In this document: positions 8,820 to 18,267 of the stretch, one piece after another
Numbering within the stretch: the first letter of the stretch is position 1
Layout: every line of letters begins with the position of its first letter
From: Rhizobium sp. CC-YZS058
GTDB lineage: Bacteria; Pseudomonadota; Alphaproteobacteria; Rhizobiales; Rhizobiaceae
DNA: 64,000 nucleotides
Assembly: GCF_034720595.1 (NCBI RefSeq)
Contig: NZ_JAYESJ010000001.1
Location: 3,126,001-3,190,000, forward strand
Direction of reading: 5' to 3'
Made by a program: the position numbers and the translations under genes
Notes under the pieces: generated by a model
What the model was told of the DNA's origin: nothing
Seen by the model: the letters and a program-made list of their open reading frames with translations, nothing else
Databases searched by the model: none

Positions 8820-9572
8820 TCAGATCGCCTGCATGACGATGGCAAACCCATCGGCAAACAGGCGGAACATCGCGGCGATGCCGAGATAGAGCAAGAACAG
8901 TCCGCCCATGATGATGTAGGGCGTGGAGATGAAGTAGAGCGGCATCTGCGGCGCCAGCTTGTTGACGAGACCGAGCGCCACGTTGAACAGCATGCCGTAG
9001 ATGATGAACGGGCTCGACAAGCGCAGCATGATCATGAAGATCGCCTCCAGCCCGTTGGTCAGCGTGATCAGCACGCCCTGCGGATCGAAACCGACGCCGA
9101 GCGGCATGACGCGGTAGCTGTCGAAGATGCTCTCGAAGATCACGTGATGGAAATCCATCATGAACAGCACTAGGACGCCGGTGAAGGAGATCAGGTTGGT
9201 CAGCTGGTTTTCGCCCGAATCTTCCAGGATGTCGGCGGCGGGCGGCGCGGTGAAGCCGATGAGATTGGTGATGACCGTGCCGACGAACTGCAGACCGAGC
9301 ACATAATAGCGCGCGATCAACCCGATGACGCTGCCGATCACCGTCTCCGTTGCGACGATGTAGAGATAGGTATGTCCCTTGCCGGCGATCTGCGGATAGA
9401 TGTCGTTCCACATGAGCGGCAGGATGGCGAGCGAGATCGCGACCGCGGTGAACAGGCGGATCTGCATGGCGAGCCGCGCGGTGGAGAAACCCGGCATGAC
9501 CATGATGCAGGCGCCGATGCGGCAGAAGGCCGCAAACAGCGCCAGCACGGTGCCTTCCGGGTCGGTGATCAT
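8820..9572 (-). CDS. fliR: Flagellar biosynthesis protein FliR
   Basis: A 250-residue inner-membrane protein with about six hydrophobic segments. Hallmarks are [13 protein letters not shown] near the N terminus, [26 protein letters not shown], and [37 protein letters not shown] near the C terminus. FliR joins FliP and FliQ in the export gate of the flagellar type III secretion system. The ATG at 9572 overlaps the flhA stop as ATGA, so the two are coupled. Length matches the family. Confidence 0.95.
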   Translation of the reverse strand: MITDPEGTVLALFAAFCRIGACIMVMPGFSTARLAMQIRLFTAVAISLAILPLMWNDIYPQIAGKGHTYLYIVATETVIGSVIGLIARYYVLGLQFVGTVITNLIGFTAPPAADILEDSGENQLTNLISFTGVLVLFMMDFHHVIFESIFDSYRVMPLGVGFDPQGVLITLTNGLEAIFMIMLRLSSPFIIYGMLFNVALGLVNKLAPQMPLYFISTPYIIMGGLFLLYLGIAAMFRLFADGFAIVMQAI

Positions 9573-11656
9573 GAAATGGAGCCGATAATCTTGATCTCGA
9601 GCCCCTTGGCGAGCTCGACATGGCTCAAGACCGGCAATGTGGCGAAAAGACGTTCGATGATCATGCGCACATAAGAGCGGGATTCGGGCGAGCTGACCAG
9701 CACGAACGGCATGCCGCGATCGAGATGTTCGCGAATGACGCGGGTCGCCTGCTCGCTGAACTCCTCCAGATGCCGCGGATCGATGTCGAACTCGACGATC
9801 TCGCCCTTCACGTCGCGCTTGAGCGCCTGGTGGAAGACCATGTCCCACTTGCTGCCGAGCCTGAGGACGCGCAGCGTGCCATTGTCGGCGAGATCGCCGC
9901 AGAGCTGCTGCGACATGCGCACCCGCACATGCTCGACGATCTGCTCCGTCTTGCGCACATGCGGCGCGAGCTCGGCCACGGCTTCGAGGATCAGGTGCAG
10001 GTTGCGGATCGAGACGCGCTCGGCCAGCAAAAGCTTCAGCACCGCCTGGAGGCCTGAATAGGACATGTGCGAGGTGCAGATTTCGTCGGCGAGCTTGCGA
10101 TATTCCGGGTCCAGCCGCTCGATGAGGATCTTGACGTCCTTGTAGGAGAGAAGCTGCGGCAGGTTGTTGCGGATGACTTCCGAGAGATGGGTCAGCACCA
10201 CCGACACGTTGTCGATCGGATGGAAGCCCTCGCGCTTGAGATCCTCGGCAAAGGTTTCGAGGATCGACACCGCCGGCATGCCGAAGGCGGGTTCGCGGAT
10301 GTCGTCGCCGGGGATGCTCGGTCGACGACCGCCGCCGGTGACCACGATGACCTCACCGACGCGCACCGTGTTGGAGGCGATCGTCGTGCCGTGGACGCGG
10401 ATCTGGTAGGCCTTGTCGGGAATGGCGATATCGTCGGACACCTTGATCTCGGGAACGATCAGGCCGTACTGCCCGGCGAACTTGCGCCGCATCTTGCCGA
10501 CACGGAACGCCAGTTCCTGATGGGCGCCGAGCAGGCGGGTGGAGACCTGCTTGCCGAGCAGCAGCTCGATCTCGGCCGTCTTGAGGACAGACTTGACCGA
10601 ATCCTTCTCCGTTTCCTTGACCTGCGCCGCCGTCTGCAGGTCCTGCTCGCGCTTGAGCTGGTTGGCTGCCGCGATCTGGCGCGGGATGACATAGGCGATC
10701 GCCGCCATGCCGCCGCCGAGAATGGCGAAAGGCAGGAAGGGCAGACCCGGCATGACCGAGAGCAGCATGACGAGGCCGGAGGCGACATAGAGCGCGCGCG
10801 GATAGCCGGAGAGCTGGCCGACGACCGCTTGGTCGGTGGAGCCGGAGGTGCCGCCGCGCGAGACGAGCAGGCCCGCGGCGAGCGAGACGATCAGCGCCGG
10901 GATCTGCGAGACCAGGCCATCGCCGACCGACAGCTTGACGAAGACGTCCGCTGCCTCGCCGATCGACATGCCGTGGCGGAAATAACCGATGATGATGCCG
11001 CCGAAGACGTTGATGGCGGTGATGAGCAGGCCGGCGACGGCATCGCCGCGGACGAATTTCGAGGCACCGTCCATCGAACCGAAGAAGGAGCTTTCCTCCT
11101 CGAGCTCGCGCCGGCGGCGCTGGGCCTCCTTCTCGTCGATCAGGCCGGCCGAGAGATCGGCATCGATCGACATCTGCTTGCCGGGGATCGCATCGAGGGT
11201 GAAGCGGGCGCCGACTTCCGCGATACGGGTCGCGCCCTTGGTGATGACGATGAAGTTCACCGTGATCAGGATGAGGAAGACGATGAGACCGATGACGAAA
11301 TCGCCGGACATGACCAGGCTGGCAAAACCCGCGATCACGCTGCCGGCGGCGTCGTGCCCCTCATGCCCGTGCGAAAGGATGACGCGGGTGGTGGCGATGT
11401 TAAGCGCCAGTCGCGTCATGGTCGAGATCAGCAGGATGACCGGGAAGGAGGAGAAATCGAGCGGCCGCTGGATCCAGAGCGAGACCATCAGGATCAGCAC
11501 CGAGAAGGCGATCGAGAAAGCAAGGCCCATGTCGATGAGGAAGGGCGGGATCGGCAGGAACAGGATCGACAGGATCATCACGATGCCGAGCGCGAAGCCC
11601 ACATCGCGCCCGCGCGGGGACACCTTCGGGATGATCAGTGCAGGAGGTTGTGCCAT
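9569..11656 (-). CDS. flhA: Flagellar biosynthesis protein FlhA
   Basis: A 695-residue export-gate protein. The N-terminal half has eight membrane segments with the conserved cytoplasmic FHIPEP-family loop ([26 protein letters not shown]) and an [19 protein letters not shown] motif. From about residue 330 a large soluble domain follows, which docks export substrates and chaperones. Length is typical for the family. It is the first gene of the operon flhA-fliR-fliJ-like-flgJ-flgN-like-orf and has the CGCAAG-N9-CTAG element 63 bp before its ATG. Other rhizobia have the same order after fliQ. Confidence 0.97.
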   Translation of the reverse strand: MAQPPALIIPKVSPRGRDVGFALGIVMILSILFLPIPPFLIDMGLAFSIAFSVLILMVSLWIQRPLDFSSFPVILLISTMTRLALNIATTRVILSHGHEGHDAAGSVIAGFASLVMSGDFVIGLIVFLILITVNFIVITKGATRIAEVGARFTLDAIPGKQMSIDADLSAGLIDEKEAQRRRRELEEESSFFGSMDGASKFVRGDAVAGLLITAINVFGGIIIGYFRHGMSIGEAADVFVKLSVGDGLVSQIPALIVSLAAGLLVSRGGTSGSTDQAVVGQLSGYPRALYVASGLVMLLSVMPGLPFLPFAILGGGMAAIAYVIPRQIAAANQLKREQDLQTAAQVKETEKDSVKSVLKTAEIELLLGKQVSTRLLGAHQELAFRVGKMRRKFAGQYGLIVPEIKVSDDIAIPDKAYQIRVHGTTIASNTVRVGEVIVVTGGGRRPSIPGDDIREPAFGMPAVSILETFAEDLKREGFHPIDNVSVVLTHLSEVIRNNLPQLLSYKDVKILIERLDPEYRKLADEICTSHMSYSGLQAVLKLLLAERVSIRNLHLILEAVAELAPHVRKTEQIVEHVRVRMSQQLCGDLADNGTLRVLRLGSKWDMVFHQALKRDVKGEIVEFDIDPRHLEEFSEQATRVIREHLDRGMPFVLVSSPESRSYVRMIIERLFATLPVLSHVELAKGLEIKIIGSIS

Positions 11657-11719
11657 CGGAAATCCGTCTCATCATGAGAGGCAGGCAACGTTCATCCGTT
11701 GCCCCATCTGACGGCATGT

Positions 11720-11738
11720 CTAGGCAGCCAAGCTTGCG
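11720..11738 (-). promoter_or_regulatory. Flagellar 19-bp element CGCAAG-N9-CTAG before flhA
   Basis: Read on the minus strand, CGCAAG, nine bases and CTAG point toward flhA, ending 63 bp before its ATG. It is a full match to the element seen before the other flagellar operons in this window. It separates flhA from fliQ and implies an extra promoter inside what would otherwise be one long operon. Confidence 0.65.
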
Positions 11739-11773
11739 CGAGGGTGGTCGGCGACCCTTGCGCCGGCAGCGCG

Positions 11774-12040
11774 TCAGAAGCCGGACTGGATGCGGGAGAA
11801 GACGAGATTGGTGAAGATGGAGACCTGCGAGCCGACGAAGGGTGCCGAAAGAGCCACCGCGGCCAGCACCGCGAGGATCTTCGGCACGAAGGTCAGCGTC
11901 ATTTCCTGAACCTGGGTCAGCGCCTGGATGAGCGCCACCACGAGGCCGACCACCATGGCCGCAAGCACGGCCGGACCGGAGGCGACGACCACGGTCCACA
12001 TCGCCGTCTGGACGAGGTCCAGTGCATCCGCTTCATTCAT
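11774..12040 (-). CDS. fliQ: Flagellar biosynthesis protein FliQ
   Basis: An 88-residue membrane protein with two hydrophobic hairpin segments (residues 16-38 and 52-72). It has the conserved QTAMWTVVVASGPAVLAAM and VGLVVALIQALTQVQEMTLTF stretches, with PK following. It is a core subunit of the FliPQR export gate. It is the last gene of the flgE operon (flgE-flgK-flgL-flaF-flbT-flgD-fliQ), 53 bp after flgD. Length is exactly that of the family. Confidence 0.95.
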   Translation of the reverse strand: MNEADALDLVQTAMWTVVVASGPAVLAAMVVGLVVALIQALTQVQEMTLTFVPKILAVLAAVALSAPFVGSQVSIFTNLVFSRIQSGF

Positions 12041-12093
12041 GGATGAGGGTCTCCGAGGGGCGCTGTTGATCCCACCGCCCCCGCAGGAGCCCG

Positions 12094-12510
12094 TTACTTC
12101 ACGACAACGCCCGGACCGATCGGCAGCTTCTTGCCGTTGTCCAGCGTGGCGATGATTCCGTCCGAATATAGCGTGACCTCGGTCACCTTGCCAGTGATCT
12201 TGCCGTCGTCGCTGGTCACCGTCTTGCCGATGACCGCATTGGCCTCGCTGAGCGAGGTCCGCTGCAGGAGGTTCTCCAGATTGGAGTTGGTCTTGATGGT
12301 CTGCTCGACCTGCGAGAAGGAGGCGAGCTGCGCCATCTGCTGGGCGGAATCCATCGGCTGCGTCGGATCCTGGTTCTTCAGCTGTGCCACGAGCAGCTTG
12401 AGGAAGCTGTCATAGTTGAGCGTCGCCTTGCTGGCCGCCTGCGCCGAATCCGACTGGCCCGTCAGGGTGGTGTTGCCCGACCCTACTCCGGTGACACCGT
12501 CTACCGCCAT
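12094..12510 (-). CDS. flgD: Hook assembly scaffold protein FlgD, short form
   Basis: A 138-residue protein. The conserved N-terminal part is clear: [43 protein letters not shown]. After about residue 85 only a short beta-rich segment ([28 protein letters not shown]) remains, so the tudor/FnIII hybrid domain of enterobacterial FlgD (about 230 residues) is mostly missing, as is usual in rhizobia. FlgD caps the growing hook and guides FlgE subunits. The start overlaps the flbT end by 10 bp. Confidence 0.93.
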   Translation of the reverse strand: MAVDGVTGVGSGNTTLTGQSDSAQAASKATLNYDSFLKLLVAQLKNQDPTQPMDSAQQMAQLASFSQVEQTIKTNSNLENLLQRTSLSEANAVIGKTVTSDDGKITGKVTEVTLYSDGIIATLDNGKKLPIGPGVVVK

Positions 12511-12950
12511 GGTGCGATCTCCTTCCGGATCTGCTCGATCGTTGCCGGAGGCATTTCCGGCGTGTTGAGGATCTGGTCCTCGATCGGATAGAGCGCGCGG
12601 ATGGCCTTGAGCGCGTCGAAGGCGCGATCCTGGGCCACCATGCCGTCGATCCGCTTCAGCTCGGAGAGAACCTCCTCGTTCTTGAAGCAGTTGAGCAGCA
12701 TGACCACCGACTTGCGGAACATGATGGCCGACTGGTCGGCGCCTTCCGGATTGATGAGGATCATCTGCGCGATGAAATAGAGCTGGCGCAGCGGCGTCGT
12801 GGCATCTTCCGGCTGGAGCACATGGTTCTCGAGGAGGAAGGTCACGTCGTTCAGGAACTCGACGGCCACCTTGCGGTCGACGCGCAGCACAGCCCCATTG
12901 ACGAAGATCCGCTCGCCCGACTTCAGAGAGATACGCAAAGTGCTTTTCAT
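12501..12950 (-). CDS. flbT: Flagellar biosynthesis repressor FlbT
   Basis: A 149-residue soluble protein starting [21 protein letters not shown]. The stretch [30 protein letters not shown] is diagnostic of FlbT. In Caulobacter, FlbT acts on the 5' leader of flagellin mRNA and, with FlaF, tunes flagellin translation. Brucella FlbT can instead activate. It overlaps the flaF stop in ATGA, so the pair is translated together. Length is normal. Confidence 0.95.
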   Translation of the reverse strand: MKSTLRISLKSGERIFVNGAVLRVDRKVAVEFLNDVTFLLENHVLQPEDATTPLRQLYFIAQMILINPEGADQSAIMFRKSVVMLLNCFKNEEVLSELKRIDGMVAQDRAFDALKAIRALYPIEDQILNTPEMPPATIEQIRKEIAPWR

Positions 12951-13294
12951 TTCAGTCCATCCCTGATGATGGTGGTGATGTCGATAATGCCCTGGAAGTT
13001 CGATGACTCGCGTTTGCGGATCTTTTCCGTTTCGCCGAGAATCCAGATGGCAATGGAGATGAGATTGGCACGCAACTCTTCATTCAGCTGGTTGTCAGCC
13101 GCGCGCAGATCCTCGATGAAGCGGATCCAGACGCGCCGCGTGAAATAGACTGCCTCGATCGCCTCACGTGAATAGCCCTTCTGCTGCTTGGCCGCCGAGA
13201 GCAATGCAATGGATCGATCCAGCACCTGCCGCTCACGATCCTTGGAGTCGGCAACGCCGTCTTCCATGATCTCGGCATATGAAAACTGGTACAT
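12947..13294 (-). CDS. flaF: Flagellin synthesis regulator FlaF
   Basis: A 115-residue helical protein. [13 protein letters not shown] at the N terminus and [35 protein letters not shown] in the second half are characteristic of FlaF. In alphaproteobacteria it works with FlbT and flagellin chaperones to match flagellin synthesis with secretion. It sits between flgL and flbT, 36 bp after flgL, and its stop overlaps the flbT start (AAATGA). Confidence 0.93.
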   Translation of the reverse strand: MYQFSYAEIMEDGVADSKDRERQVLDRSIALLSAAKQQKGYSREAIEAVYFTRRVWIRFIEDLRAADNQLNEELRANLISIAIWILGETEKIRKRESSNFQGIIDITTIIRDGLK

Positions 13295-13330
13295 TCAGAC
13301 ACCCTTCATGTTTGTCTCAGACCTCTTGCA

Positions 13331-14377
13331 TCAGAGGTAATTGATCAGGCTGAGCTCCTGAATGCGTGCAGTCAGCGTGTAGGAGATCTCGATCTGCGTC
13401 TTGAGCGCGGTGAGGCGCGAGGACGTTTCGGTCGGATCGACGCCCTCGATGTCGAGGATATGCGTGTTGATCAGCTTCACCTGGTTGTCGATCGACGTAT
13501 TGGCCGCCTTGACCCGGCCTTCCGCCACACCGATCTGCGCGCCCATCTGGATGATGCCCGTCAGGCCTTTTTCCAGATGATCCTGCGCGGCCGTCAGGGC
13601 CGTGTCGCGGGCGGCGGTCGACAGTTCCGGCTTCATGAGCTCGGTCGCGATCACCGTCGCCATCATGAACTGGCGGACGCCGGTCGTGTTGGTGTTGCTC
13701 GAGGTTTCGATGACCTCGTTCGGGCTGATGCGGGTCTGGATGTTGTCGCTGGAGGCCTGCGACCAGGTCCCGTCCCAGCCGCTGCCCAGGAACATGGGCT
13801 GCAGCGTGTTGTTGATGAAATCGGTCATCTGCGCCGAGGTGAAATCCTTCAGCGCCACGTTGCCGTTCGCGGCCTGGAACGTGCTGAGCGCCGTGTCGAA
13901 AGCGACCTTGGCCGGCGAACCCGGTCCGTAATCCGTCAGGGGCCGGACATCCGAGTTGACGCCGGCAAAGACGTACTCGTTGTTGAACTGGGTGTTGGCA
14001 GCGGCTGTGAAGGCGGACAGCTGCGTGACGAAGGTGGTGTGGGCGACGTCGAGCTTGCCCTTGTCGTCCGTTCCCTTGGCGCTGATCAGCTGCTTGCGGA
14101 TCTCTTCCACCGACGTACGCATGGTCGAGAGCGCGCCTTGCGAGGCGGAGAGACGCTGGGTGGCCAGCGAATTCGTGTCCTTGATGTTCTTCAGCCGGTC
14201 GAGCTCGGCCTTCAGGTTGACGGAGCGGGAGGTGGTCGAGCCGAGCGCGGTGCCCGTGTCGGCCCACACGCCGCTCGTCATTTCCTGCTGCAGCTTCATC
14301 ATCTCCAGCTGGCTTTGCTGGAGCGTGAGGCGCATGGCGTTTTGAACCGCCAGATTGGAGACGAAAGAGGTCTTCAT
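13331..14377 (-). CDS. flgL: Hook-filament junction protein FlgL (HAP3)
   Basis: A 348-residue secreted flagellin-like protein. The N-terminal helix (KTSFVSNLAVQNAMRLTLQQSQ, then EMMKLQQEMTSG) and the C-terminal helix (LEKGLTGIIQMGAQIGVAEGRV, then ITALKTQIE-like heptads and YTLTARIQELSLINYL) are the conserved coiled-coil ends that build the junction. The middle is variable. It has no signal peptide, as expected for export through the flagellar channel. flgK ends two bases before the start. Confidence 0.93.
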   Translation of the reverse strand: MKTSFVSNLAVQNAMRLTLQQSQLEMMKLQQEMTSGVWADTGTALGSTTSRSVNLKAELDRLKNIKDTNSLATQRLSASQGALSTMRTSVEEIRKQLISAKGTDDKGKLDVAHTTFVTQLSAFTAAANTQFNNEYVFAGVNSDVRPLTDYGPGSPAKVAFDTALSTFQAANGNVALKDFTSAQMTDFINNTLQPMFLGSGWDGTWSQASSDNIQTRISPNEVIETSSNTNTTGVRQFMMATVIATELMKPELSTAARDTALTAAQDHLEKGLTGIIQMGAQIGVAEGRVKAANTSIDNQVKLINTHILDIEGVDPTETSSRLTALKTQIEISYTLTARIQELSLINYL

Positions 14378-14379
14378 GA

Positions 14380-15852
14380 TTATCTCACCGAATCCAGGAG
14401 CGTTTGGATCATCTCGTCGACGGCGCTGAGCAGCCGCGAGGAGGCCTTGTAGGACTGTTCGAGATCCAGCATCAGCGACAGTTCCTCATCGAGGCTGACG
14501 CCGGTTTCATTGGACAGCGCCTGGCTGCTTTGCGCATACATGGCCGTTTTGGTCGTCTCTGCGCTGGCCGAGGACTTTCGCAGCTGTTCCAGCCAGCCGA
14601 TCGAGGAGGAGGCGTAGTCGATGAGCGTCGTTTCGGGGCTGAGACCGGCGGCGGGGTCGAAGCTGATCTTCGTGCTCATCGCCGTGATGTATTTGTCCAG
14701 CCGCGCCGTATAGCCGGCTGCCCCGGTGGTGTTCGACACATAGTCGGGTCCGTTGAGGCCGCCGTCGCGCAGCTTGGTCGGGTCGGCAACGGCCGCCGGA
14801 TTGACGATGATCGACGCCGCGAGGCCCGGAACCCAGATGCCGTCCGCCGGGACTGTGCTGTCGGCGGCACCGGCACTGTTCTTGTGCTGGAAGAGGCCGG
14901 CCTTCGTGGCGACCACCGGGTTCGTTGCCGGATCCGGATCGCTTTCCGCGAAGGTCTTGATCAGGCCGCGGGCGATTTCGTCGAGCTGCTTCTGCATCTC
15001 CGGCGCGATGGTGTCGCGCAGTTGCAGGAGCGCCGTCAGCGTGCCCTGGCTCGTGGTATTGCCGCCGCTGCCGGGCTTGACCGGGACGCCATCGATGGCA
15101 ACGGCACCACCGGTCACGGTCGCATCGAAATTTTCGGTGGGCGAGAAAGTGACCTTGCGCGGCACGGTTTCGAAGAGAACCGCACCGTCGCTCGAATAGA
15201 TCACCGTATCGTGGTTCTGCCGCTCGACCGTCGAAATGCCGATGATGGAGGAGATCGACTTCAACAGGTTGTCGCGCTTGTCGAGGAGGTCGCTGGCGTC
15301 CTTTCCGGTCGCCAGGGCTCCCACGATCCCGTTGTTCACCTCCTGAAAGTCGCTCAGATACTTGTTCAGGTCTGCGACCTGATCCCGGATCTCGTGATCG
15401 GCGGTGGCGCGGAGATTCTGGGCGGCAGCCGAGGCAGCGTTCAGCGAATTGGCGATATCCCGGGCATTGGCAACGGCCGTTGCGCCGGCCGCAAGGCTGC
15501 TGGAGGAGCTGGAATAGGTCTGCAGGCTCGTGCGCAGCGTTGCGATGTAGGTCGATGGCGAGGACGGATAATTGTTGCCGCCGAGTACGGAGCGCAGCAT
15601 CTCCAGCCCGTCGCCCAGGCGTGCCTGGGCGCTGGCGTCGGAGGTGTAGCTGAGCGTCTGCTTGAAGAGGGCGTCGTTCTGCGCCCTCTGGATCGAGATC
15701 GTATACCCGTCGCTGCCGACCGACATCAGGGCCAGACGCCGGGAATAGTCGGGATTTCCAGCATTCTGAATGTTCTTCGCCACAATGGCCGTCTGAATGC
15801 CAGTGTTGGAGAAGATGGTCTGTGCCGTTGAGATGGCGGAGGCGAGTGACAT
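14380..15852 (-). CDS. flgK: Hook-filament junction protein FlgK (HAP1)
   Basis: A 490-residue protein with the conserved N terminus (SLASAISTAQTIFSNTGIQTAIVAKNIQNAGNPDYSR) and C terminus (SNETGVSLDEELSLMLDLEQ, then SYKASSRLLSAVDEMIQTLLD). Both are typical of FlgK, including the NAGNPDYSR motif close to the general rod/hook NxxNxxTxGYxR signature. It forms the first ring between hook and filament, and FlgN-type chaperones bind its C terminus. It lies between flgE and flgL in the usual order, 27 bp after flgE. Confidence 0.95.
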   Translation of the reverse strand: MSLASAISTAQTIFSNTGIQTAIVAKNIQNAGNPDYSRRLALMSVGSDGYTISIQRAQNDALFKQTLSYTSDASAQARLGDGLEMLRSVLGGNNYPSSPSTYIATLRTSLQTYSSSSSSLAAGATAVANARDIANSLNAASAAAQNLRATADHEIRDQVADLNKYLSDFQEVNNGIVGALATGKDASDLLDKRDNLLKSISSIIGISTVERQNHDTVIYSSDGAVLFETVPRKVTFSPTENFDATVTGGAVAIDGVPVKPGSGGNTTSQGTLTALLQLRDTIAPEMQKQLDEIARGLIKTFAESDPDPATNPVVATKAGLFQHKNSAGAADSTVPADGIWVPGLAASIIVNPAAVADPTKLRDGGLNGPDYVSNTTGAAGYTARLDKYITAMSTKISFDPAAGLSPETTLIDYASSSIGWLEQLRKSSASAETTKTAMYAQSSQALSNETGVSLDEELSLMLDLEQSYKASSRLLSAVDEMIQTLLDSVR

Positions 15853-15879
15853 GGCTTGGCCCGTCTTCCTTTAAGGAGA

Positions 15880-17088
15880 TCAGCGCTTCAGGTTGACCAG
15901 AACGTCGAGCAGATCGGCGCCCGTCTGGAAAACCTTGGAGTTCGCGGTGTAGCTGCGCTGCGATTCGATCATCGCCGTCAGTTCCTGGGCGATATCGACG
16001 TTGGAGCTTTCCAGCGCGCCGGAGGTGATGGAACCGAAGCTGCCCTGGCCGGGGAAACCGGTAACGATGACGCCGGAATCCGCGCCCTGCGAATAGACGT
16101 TGCCAGCCTGCGGGCTGAGCCTGTCCGGGCTCTGAACGGTGGCAAGCGCGATCCGGTACTTCGGCTCGAGCTTGTTGTTCTCGTAGCGGACATAGACGAT
16201 GCCTTCGGCATCGATCTGGAAGCCGGCCACCTTGCTCGGTCCGTTGCCGTCGATCGTGCCGCCATCCGGATTGAACTTGTAGCCGAGCTGCGTGGTCTTC
16301 GAGAGATCGATCGTCAGGGCGGCGAGATCGCCCCCAGAGCCGGGCAGGTTGGTCATGGCCGTTGTCGTCAGGCTCGCCGGCGTTGTCGTCAGCTTACCTG
16401 CCGTATCGAAGGCGAGCGCCTTGGTCGCAAGCGTCGTCCCAGACTTCTGGTCCGTCACCGTGAGGGTCCAGTCGTTGGCGGCGTTCTTCTTGTAGACAAA
16501 ATCGAGGATGCGCGTGTTGCCCTGGCTGTCATAGGTGACGAGCGAGGTCTTGGATTCGGTCCCGACCGGATCGTTGGCGTTCAGGTTGGCGCCCATTCCA
16601 CCCTTGGTCGATCCCTTGGCCTTCAACCCGTCGGAGGCCATGTTGACCTTCGTCAGACCATCGAAGCCGTTGACGACGACCGTCGGTTCGCTGCCGTCGC
16701 CATATTCGTAGCCCATCAGCGCGAAGCCGGCGGAATTGACGAGATTGCCGTCCTTGTCCTGCGTGAATGCGCCGGCGCGGGTCAGAAAGTTCTGGCCGCT
16801 GCCGTTCGAGACGACGAAGAAGCCGCCGCCGGAAATAGCGAGGTCCGACTTCGAGGTCGTGTAGGTCTTCGCGCCTTCCTGGCTGATCGCGTAACGAACC
16901 GTCGTTTCGACACCGCCCGAATTGTAGTTTCCGTTCGAGCTGGGCAGGATCATGGAGGAAAATTCGGTCGAGGCACGCTTGTAGCCGACGGTGCTGGAGT
17001 TCGCGATGTTCTCCGCAACGGTCGAGAGCCGGTTCGACTGGGCATTCATGCCGGAACCGCCTGTTTGCATCATTCCGTAGAGACTCAT
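15880..17088 (-). CDS. flgE: Flagellar hook protein FlgE
   Basis: A 402-residue protein with the N-terminal rod/hook signature (NRLSTVAENIANSSTVGYKRA near residue 23), the central hook-family region (FLTRAGAFTQDKDGNLVNSAGFALMGYE) and the C-terminal helix with ESSNVDIAQELTAMIESQRSYTANSKVFQT. It is exported and polymerises into the hook. ATG 17088 (MSLYGMMQTGGSGMNAQ) is chosen over the open upstream extension. First gene of the flgE-to-fliQ operon, with the 19-bp element 34 bp before it. Confidence 0.95.
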   Translation of the reverse strand: MSLYGMMQTGGSGMNAQSNRLSTVAENIANSSTVGYKRASTEFSSMILPSSNGNYNSGGVETTVRYAISQEGAKTYTTSKSDLAISGGGFFVVSNGSGQNFLTRAGAFTQDKDGNLVNSAGFALMGYEYGDGSEPTVVVNGFDGLTKVNMASDGLKAKGSTKGGMGANLNANDPVGTESKTSLVTYDSQGNTRILDFVYKKNAANDWTLTVTDQKSGTTLATKALAFDTAGKLTTTPASLTTTAMTNLPGSGGDLAALTIDLSKTTQLGYKFNPDGGTIDGNGPSKVAGFQIDAEGIVYVRYENNKLEPKYRIALATVQSPDRLSPQAGNVYSQGADSGVIVTGFPGQGSFGSITSGALESSNVDIAQELTAMIESQRSYTANSKVFQTGADLLDVLVNLKR

Positions 17089-17122
17089 GGGTCCGATCCT
17101 CGCTTCTTTGGTCGCTCGAACA

Positions 17123-17141
17123 CTAGAAGGCGGGCCTTGCG
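17123..17141 (-). promoter_or_regulatory. Flagellar 19-bp element CGCAAG-N9-CTAG before flgE
   Basis: A perfect match on the minus strand, ending 34 bp upstream of the flgE ATG. The nine-base spacer differs from those of the other copies (GCCCGCCTT), so the conserved parts are the two boxes and their distance. Confidence 0.65.
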
Positions 17142-17220
17142 TGAACCTGTCGAGCCTGGCGCTTCCGCTCGATTGCCGCAGTTCCGGAACCACAAGAAAA
17201 GTCAGTACTTACAAACGCTT

Positions 17221-17286
17221 CGGGGCCGCGGAGCGGAAGATGTGCGAACCCTCGTCGTTCGCAGTCTCTCCAGCTTCGCGGCCCCG
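17221..17286 (-). repeat. Nested inverted repeats between ftcR and flgE
   Basis: A perfect 10-bp outer inverted repeat (cggggccgcg at 17221-17230, cgcggccccg at 17277-17286) encloses a perfect 7-bp inner one (tgcgaac at 17243-17249, gttcgca at 17257-17263). Transcribed leftward, it would fold into a long two-part hairpin between the ftcR stop and the flgE element. There is no T-run after it, so it is not a classical terminator. It may stop read-through, protect the ftcR mRNA 3' end, or act as an operator. Confidence 0.5.
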
Positions 17287-17314
17287 CAGGACAGGCTGTG
17301 CCGATTGCCCTTTT

Positions 17315-17986
17315 TCAGGACCAGTCGATGCAATATCCCAGGAAACGCTTGGAATCGATCGGGTCGAAGCCAAGCTTCTTGCGCAGCTTCTTGCGCAGCT
17401 TGCTGATGTGGCTTTCCACGACGTTCTCTTCGACGTCCTCGTCGAAGATGCCGTAGATCGCGTTGAAGATCTGCGACTTGGAGACGCGGCGACCACGGTT
17501 GGCGACCAAATATTCCAGGATGCGGCGCTCGCGACGCGGCAGGGCGAAGACATCGCCGTTGATTTCCGGATCACGACCGTCCGAGAACACCCGGATCGGG
17601 CCGATATCGGTGTAGTTGGCCAGTGCCTTCAGCCGGCGACGGATCGCAGCCGCCCGGGCCAGAATCTCGCGCGGATGGACCGGCTTGCGCACGACATCGT
17701 CGACCCCGCAGTCGAAGAAGGCGAGCGTCGTCTCGAGCGACGGGGTATCGCTGATCGCGATGACCGGCGCCGTGGAGCGATCGCGGATCGCCCGCGGCAG
17801 GCTCATGGAGCGCTCGCCCTGGCCGATCAGGAAGGCCTCGACTGCGTCGATATCCGTATCGGCTGCGGTCGAAACCCAGTCGCCAAATTCCTTCGGATCG
17901 AAGCCCGTGGATGGCACGCCTTCGCGCCCAAACAGGGACGTATACCCGTCCTTAACCAATTCTCGTTCATCAACCACTACGATCAT
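17315..17986 (-). CDS. ftcR: Flagellar transcriptional regulator FtcR/Rem (OmpR-type)
   Basis: A 223-residue regulator matching Rem of Sinorhizobium and FtcR of Brucella. The C-terminal winged helix (about residues 125-215) reads [30 protein letters not shown], then [21 protein letters not shown]. The N-terminal receiver-like domain starts [15 protein letters not shown] but lacks a clear DxxMP phosphorylation site; [13 protein letters not shown] stands there, so it may act without phosphorylation. It retains the later [14 protein letters not shown] segment. In S. meliloti Rem is activated by VisNR and drives basal-body, hook and export genes. It is monocistronic here, with its own upstream region holding a variant of the 19-bp element. 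Confidence 0.93.
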   Translation of the reverse strand: MIVVVDERELVKDGYTSLFGREGVPSTGFDPKEFGDWVSTAADTDIDAVEAFLIGQGERSMSLPRAIRDRSTAPVIAISDTPSLETTLAFFDCGVDDVVRKPVHPREILARAAAIRRRLKALANYTDIGPIRVFSDGRDPEINGDVFALPRRERRILEYLVANRGRRVSKSQIFNAIYGIFDEDVEENVVESHISKLRKKLRKKLGFDPIDSKRFLGYCIDWS

Positions 17987-18083
17987 TCGTCCGCCTCCGA
18001 ATCAGTATGGTGTTTCGATGCCTAAGGGGTACGAATCGTATCGTTTTGCCACAACTAGATGGTTTCGCAGGCAACAAATGATA

Positions 18084-18102
18084 CTAGCTGGTCGGCATTG
18101 CG
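18084..18102 (-). promoter_or_regulatory. Variant of the flagellar 19-bp element before ftcR
   Basis: The minus strand reads CGCAAT, nine bases and CTAG, one mismatch from the consensus, 97 bp upstream of the ftcR ATG. If the element is the FtcR operator, this copy would mean autoregulation. Confidence 0.45.
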
Positions 18103-18161
18103 CCGATTTGATCTACATCTAGTGGGTCATTCCGATACAACGCCTAAAAATCTTGTGGAAA

Positions 18162-18178
18162 GGTTAACGGTCGTTAAC
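18162..18178 (-). promoter_or_regulatory. Paired TTAAC box upstream of ftcR
   Basis: GTTAAC occurs twice in 16 bp, which gives TTAA-N6-TTAACC on the minus strand, 175 bp before ftcR. The layout resembles the CtrA box of alphaproteobacteria (TTAA-N6/7-TTAAC). Confidence 0.35.
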
Positions 18179-18267
18179 AGCGCACCTTGCGCATATGCAG
18201 GACCGCTTACCATAAGAATGCCGTATTCTGCGCGCTTCCCGACCTGCCTCGTCGCGCAATGGTTGCA

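Noticed and set aside
10067..11677. 536-codon plus-strand frame opposite flhA, with similar ones opposite fliF (45351-47321) and the polysaccharide genes (382-2283)
   Set aside because: Same reason: composition is that of a shadow frame, there is no ribosome site, and the opposite strand encodes a known protein.
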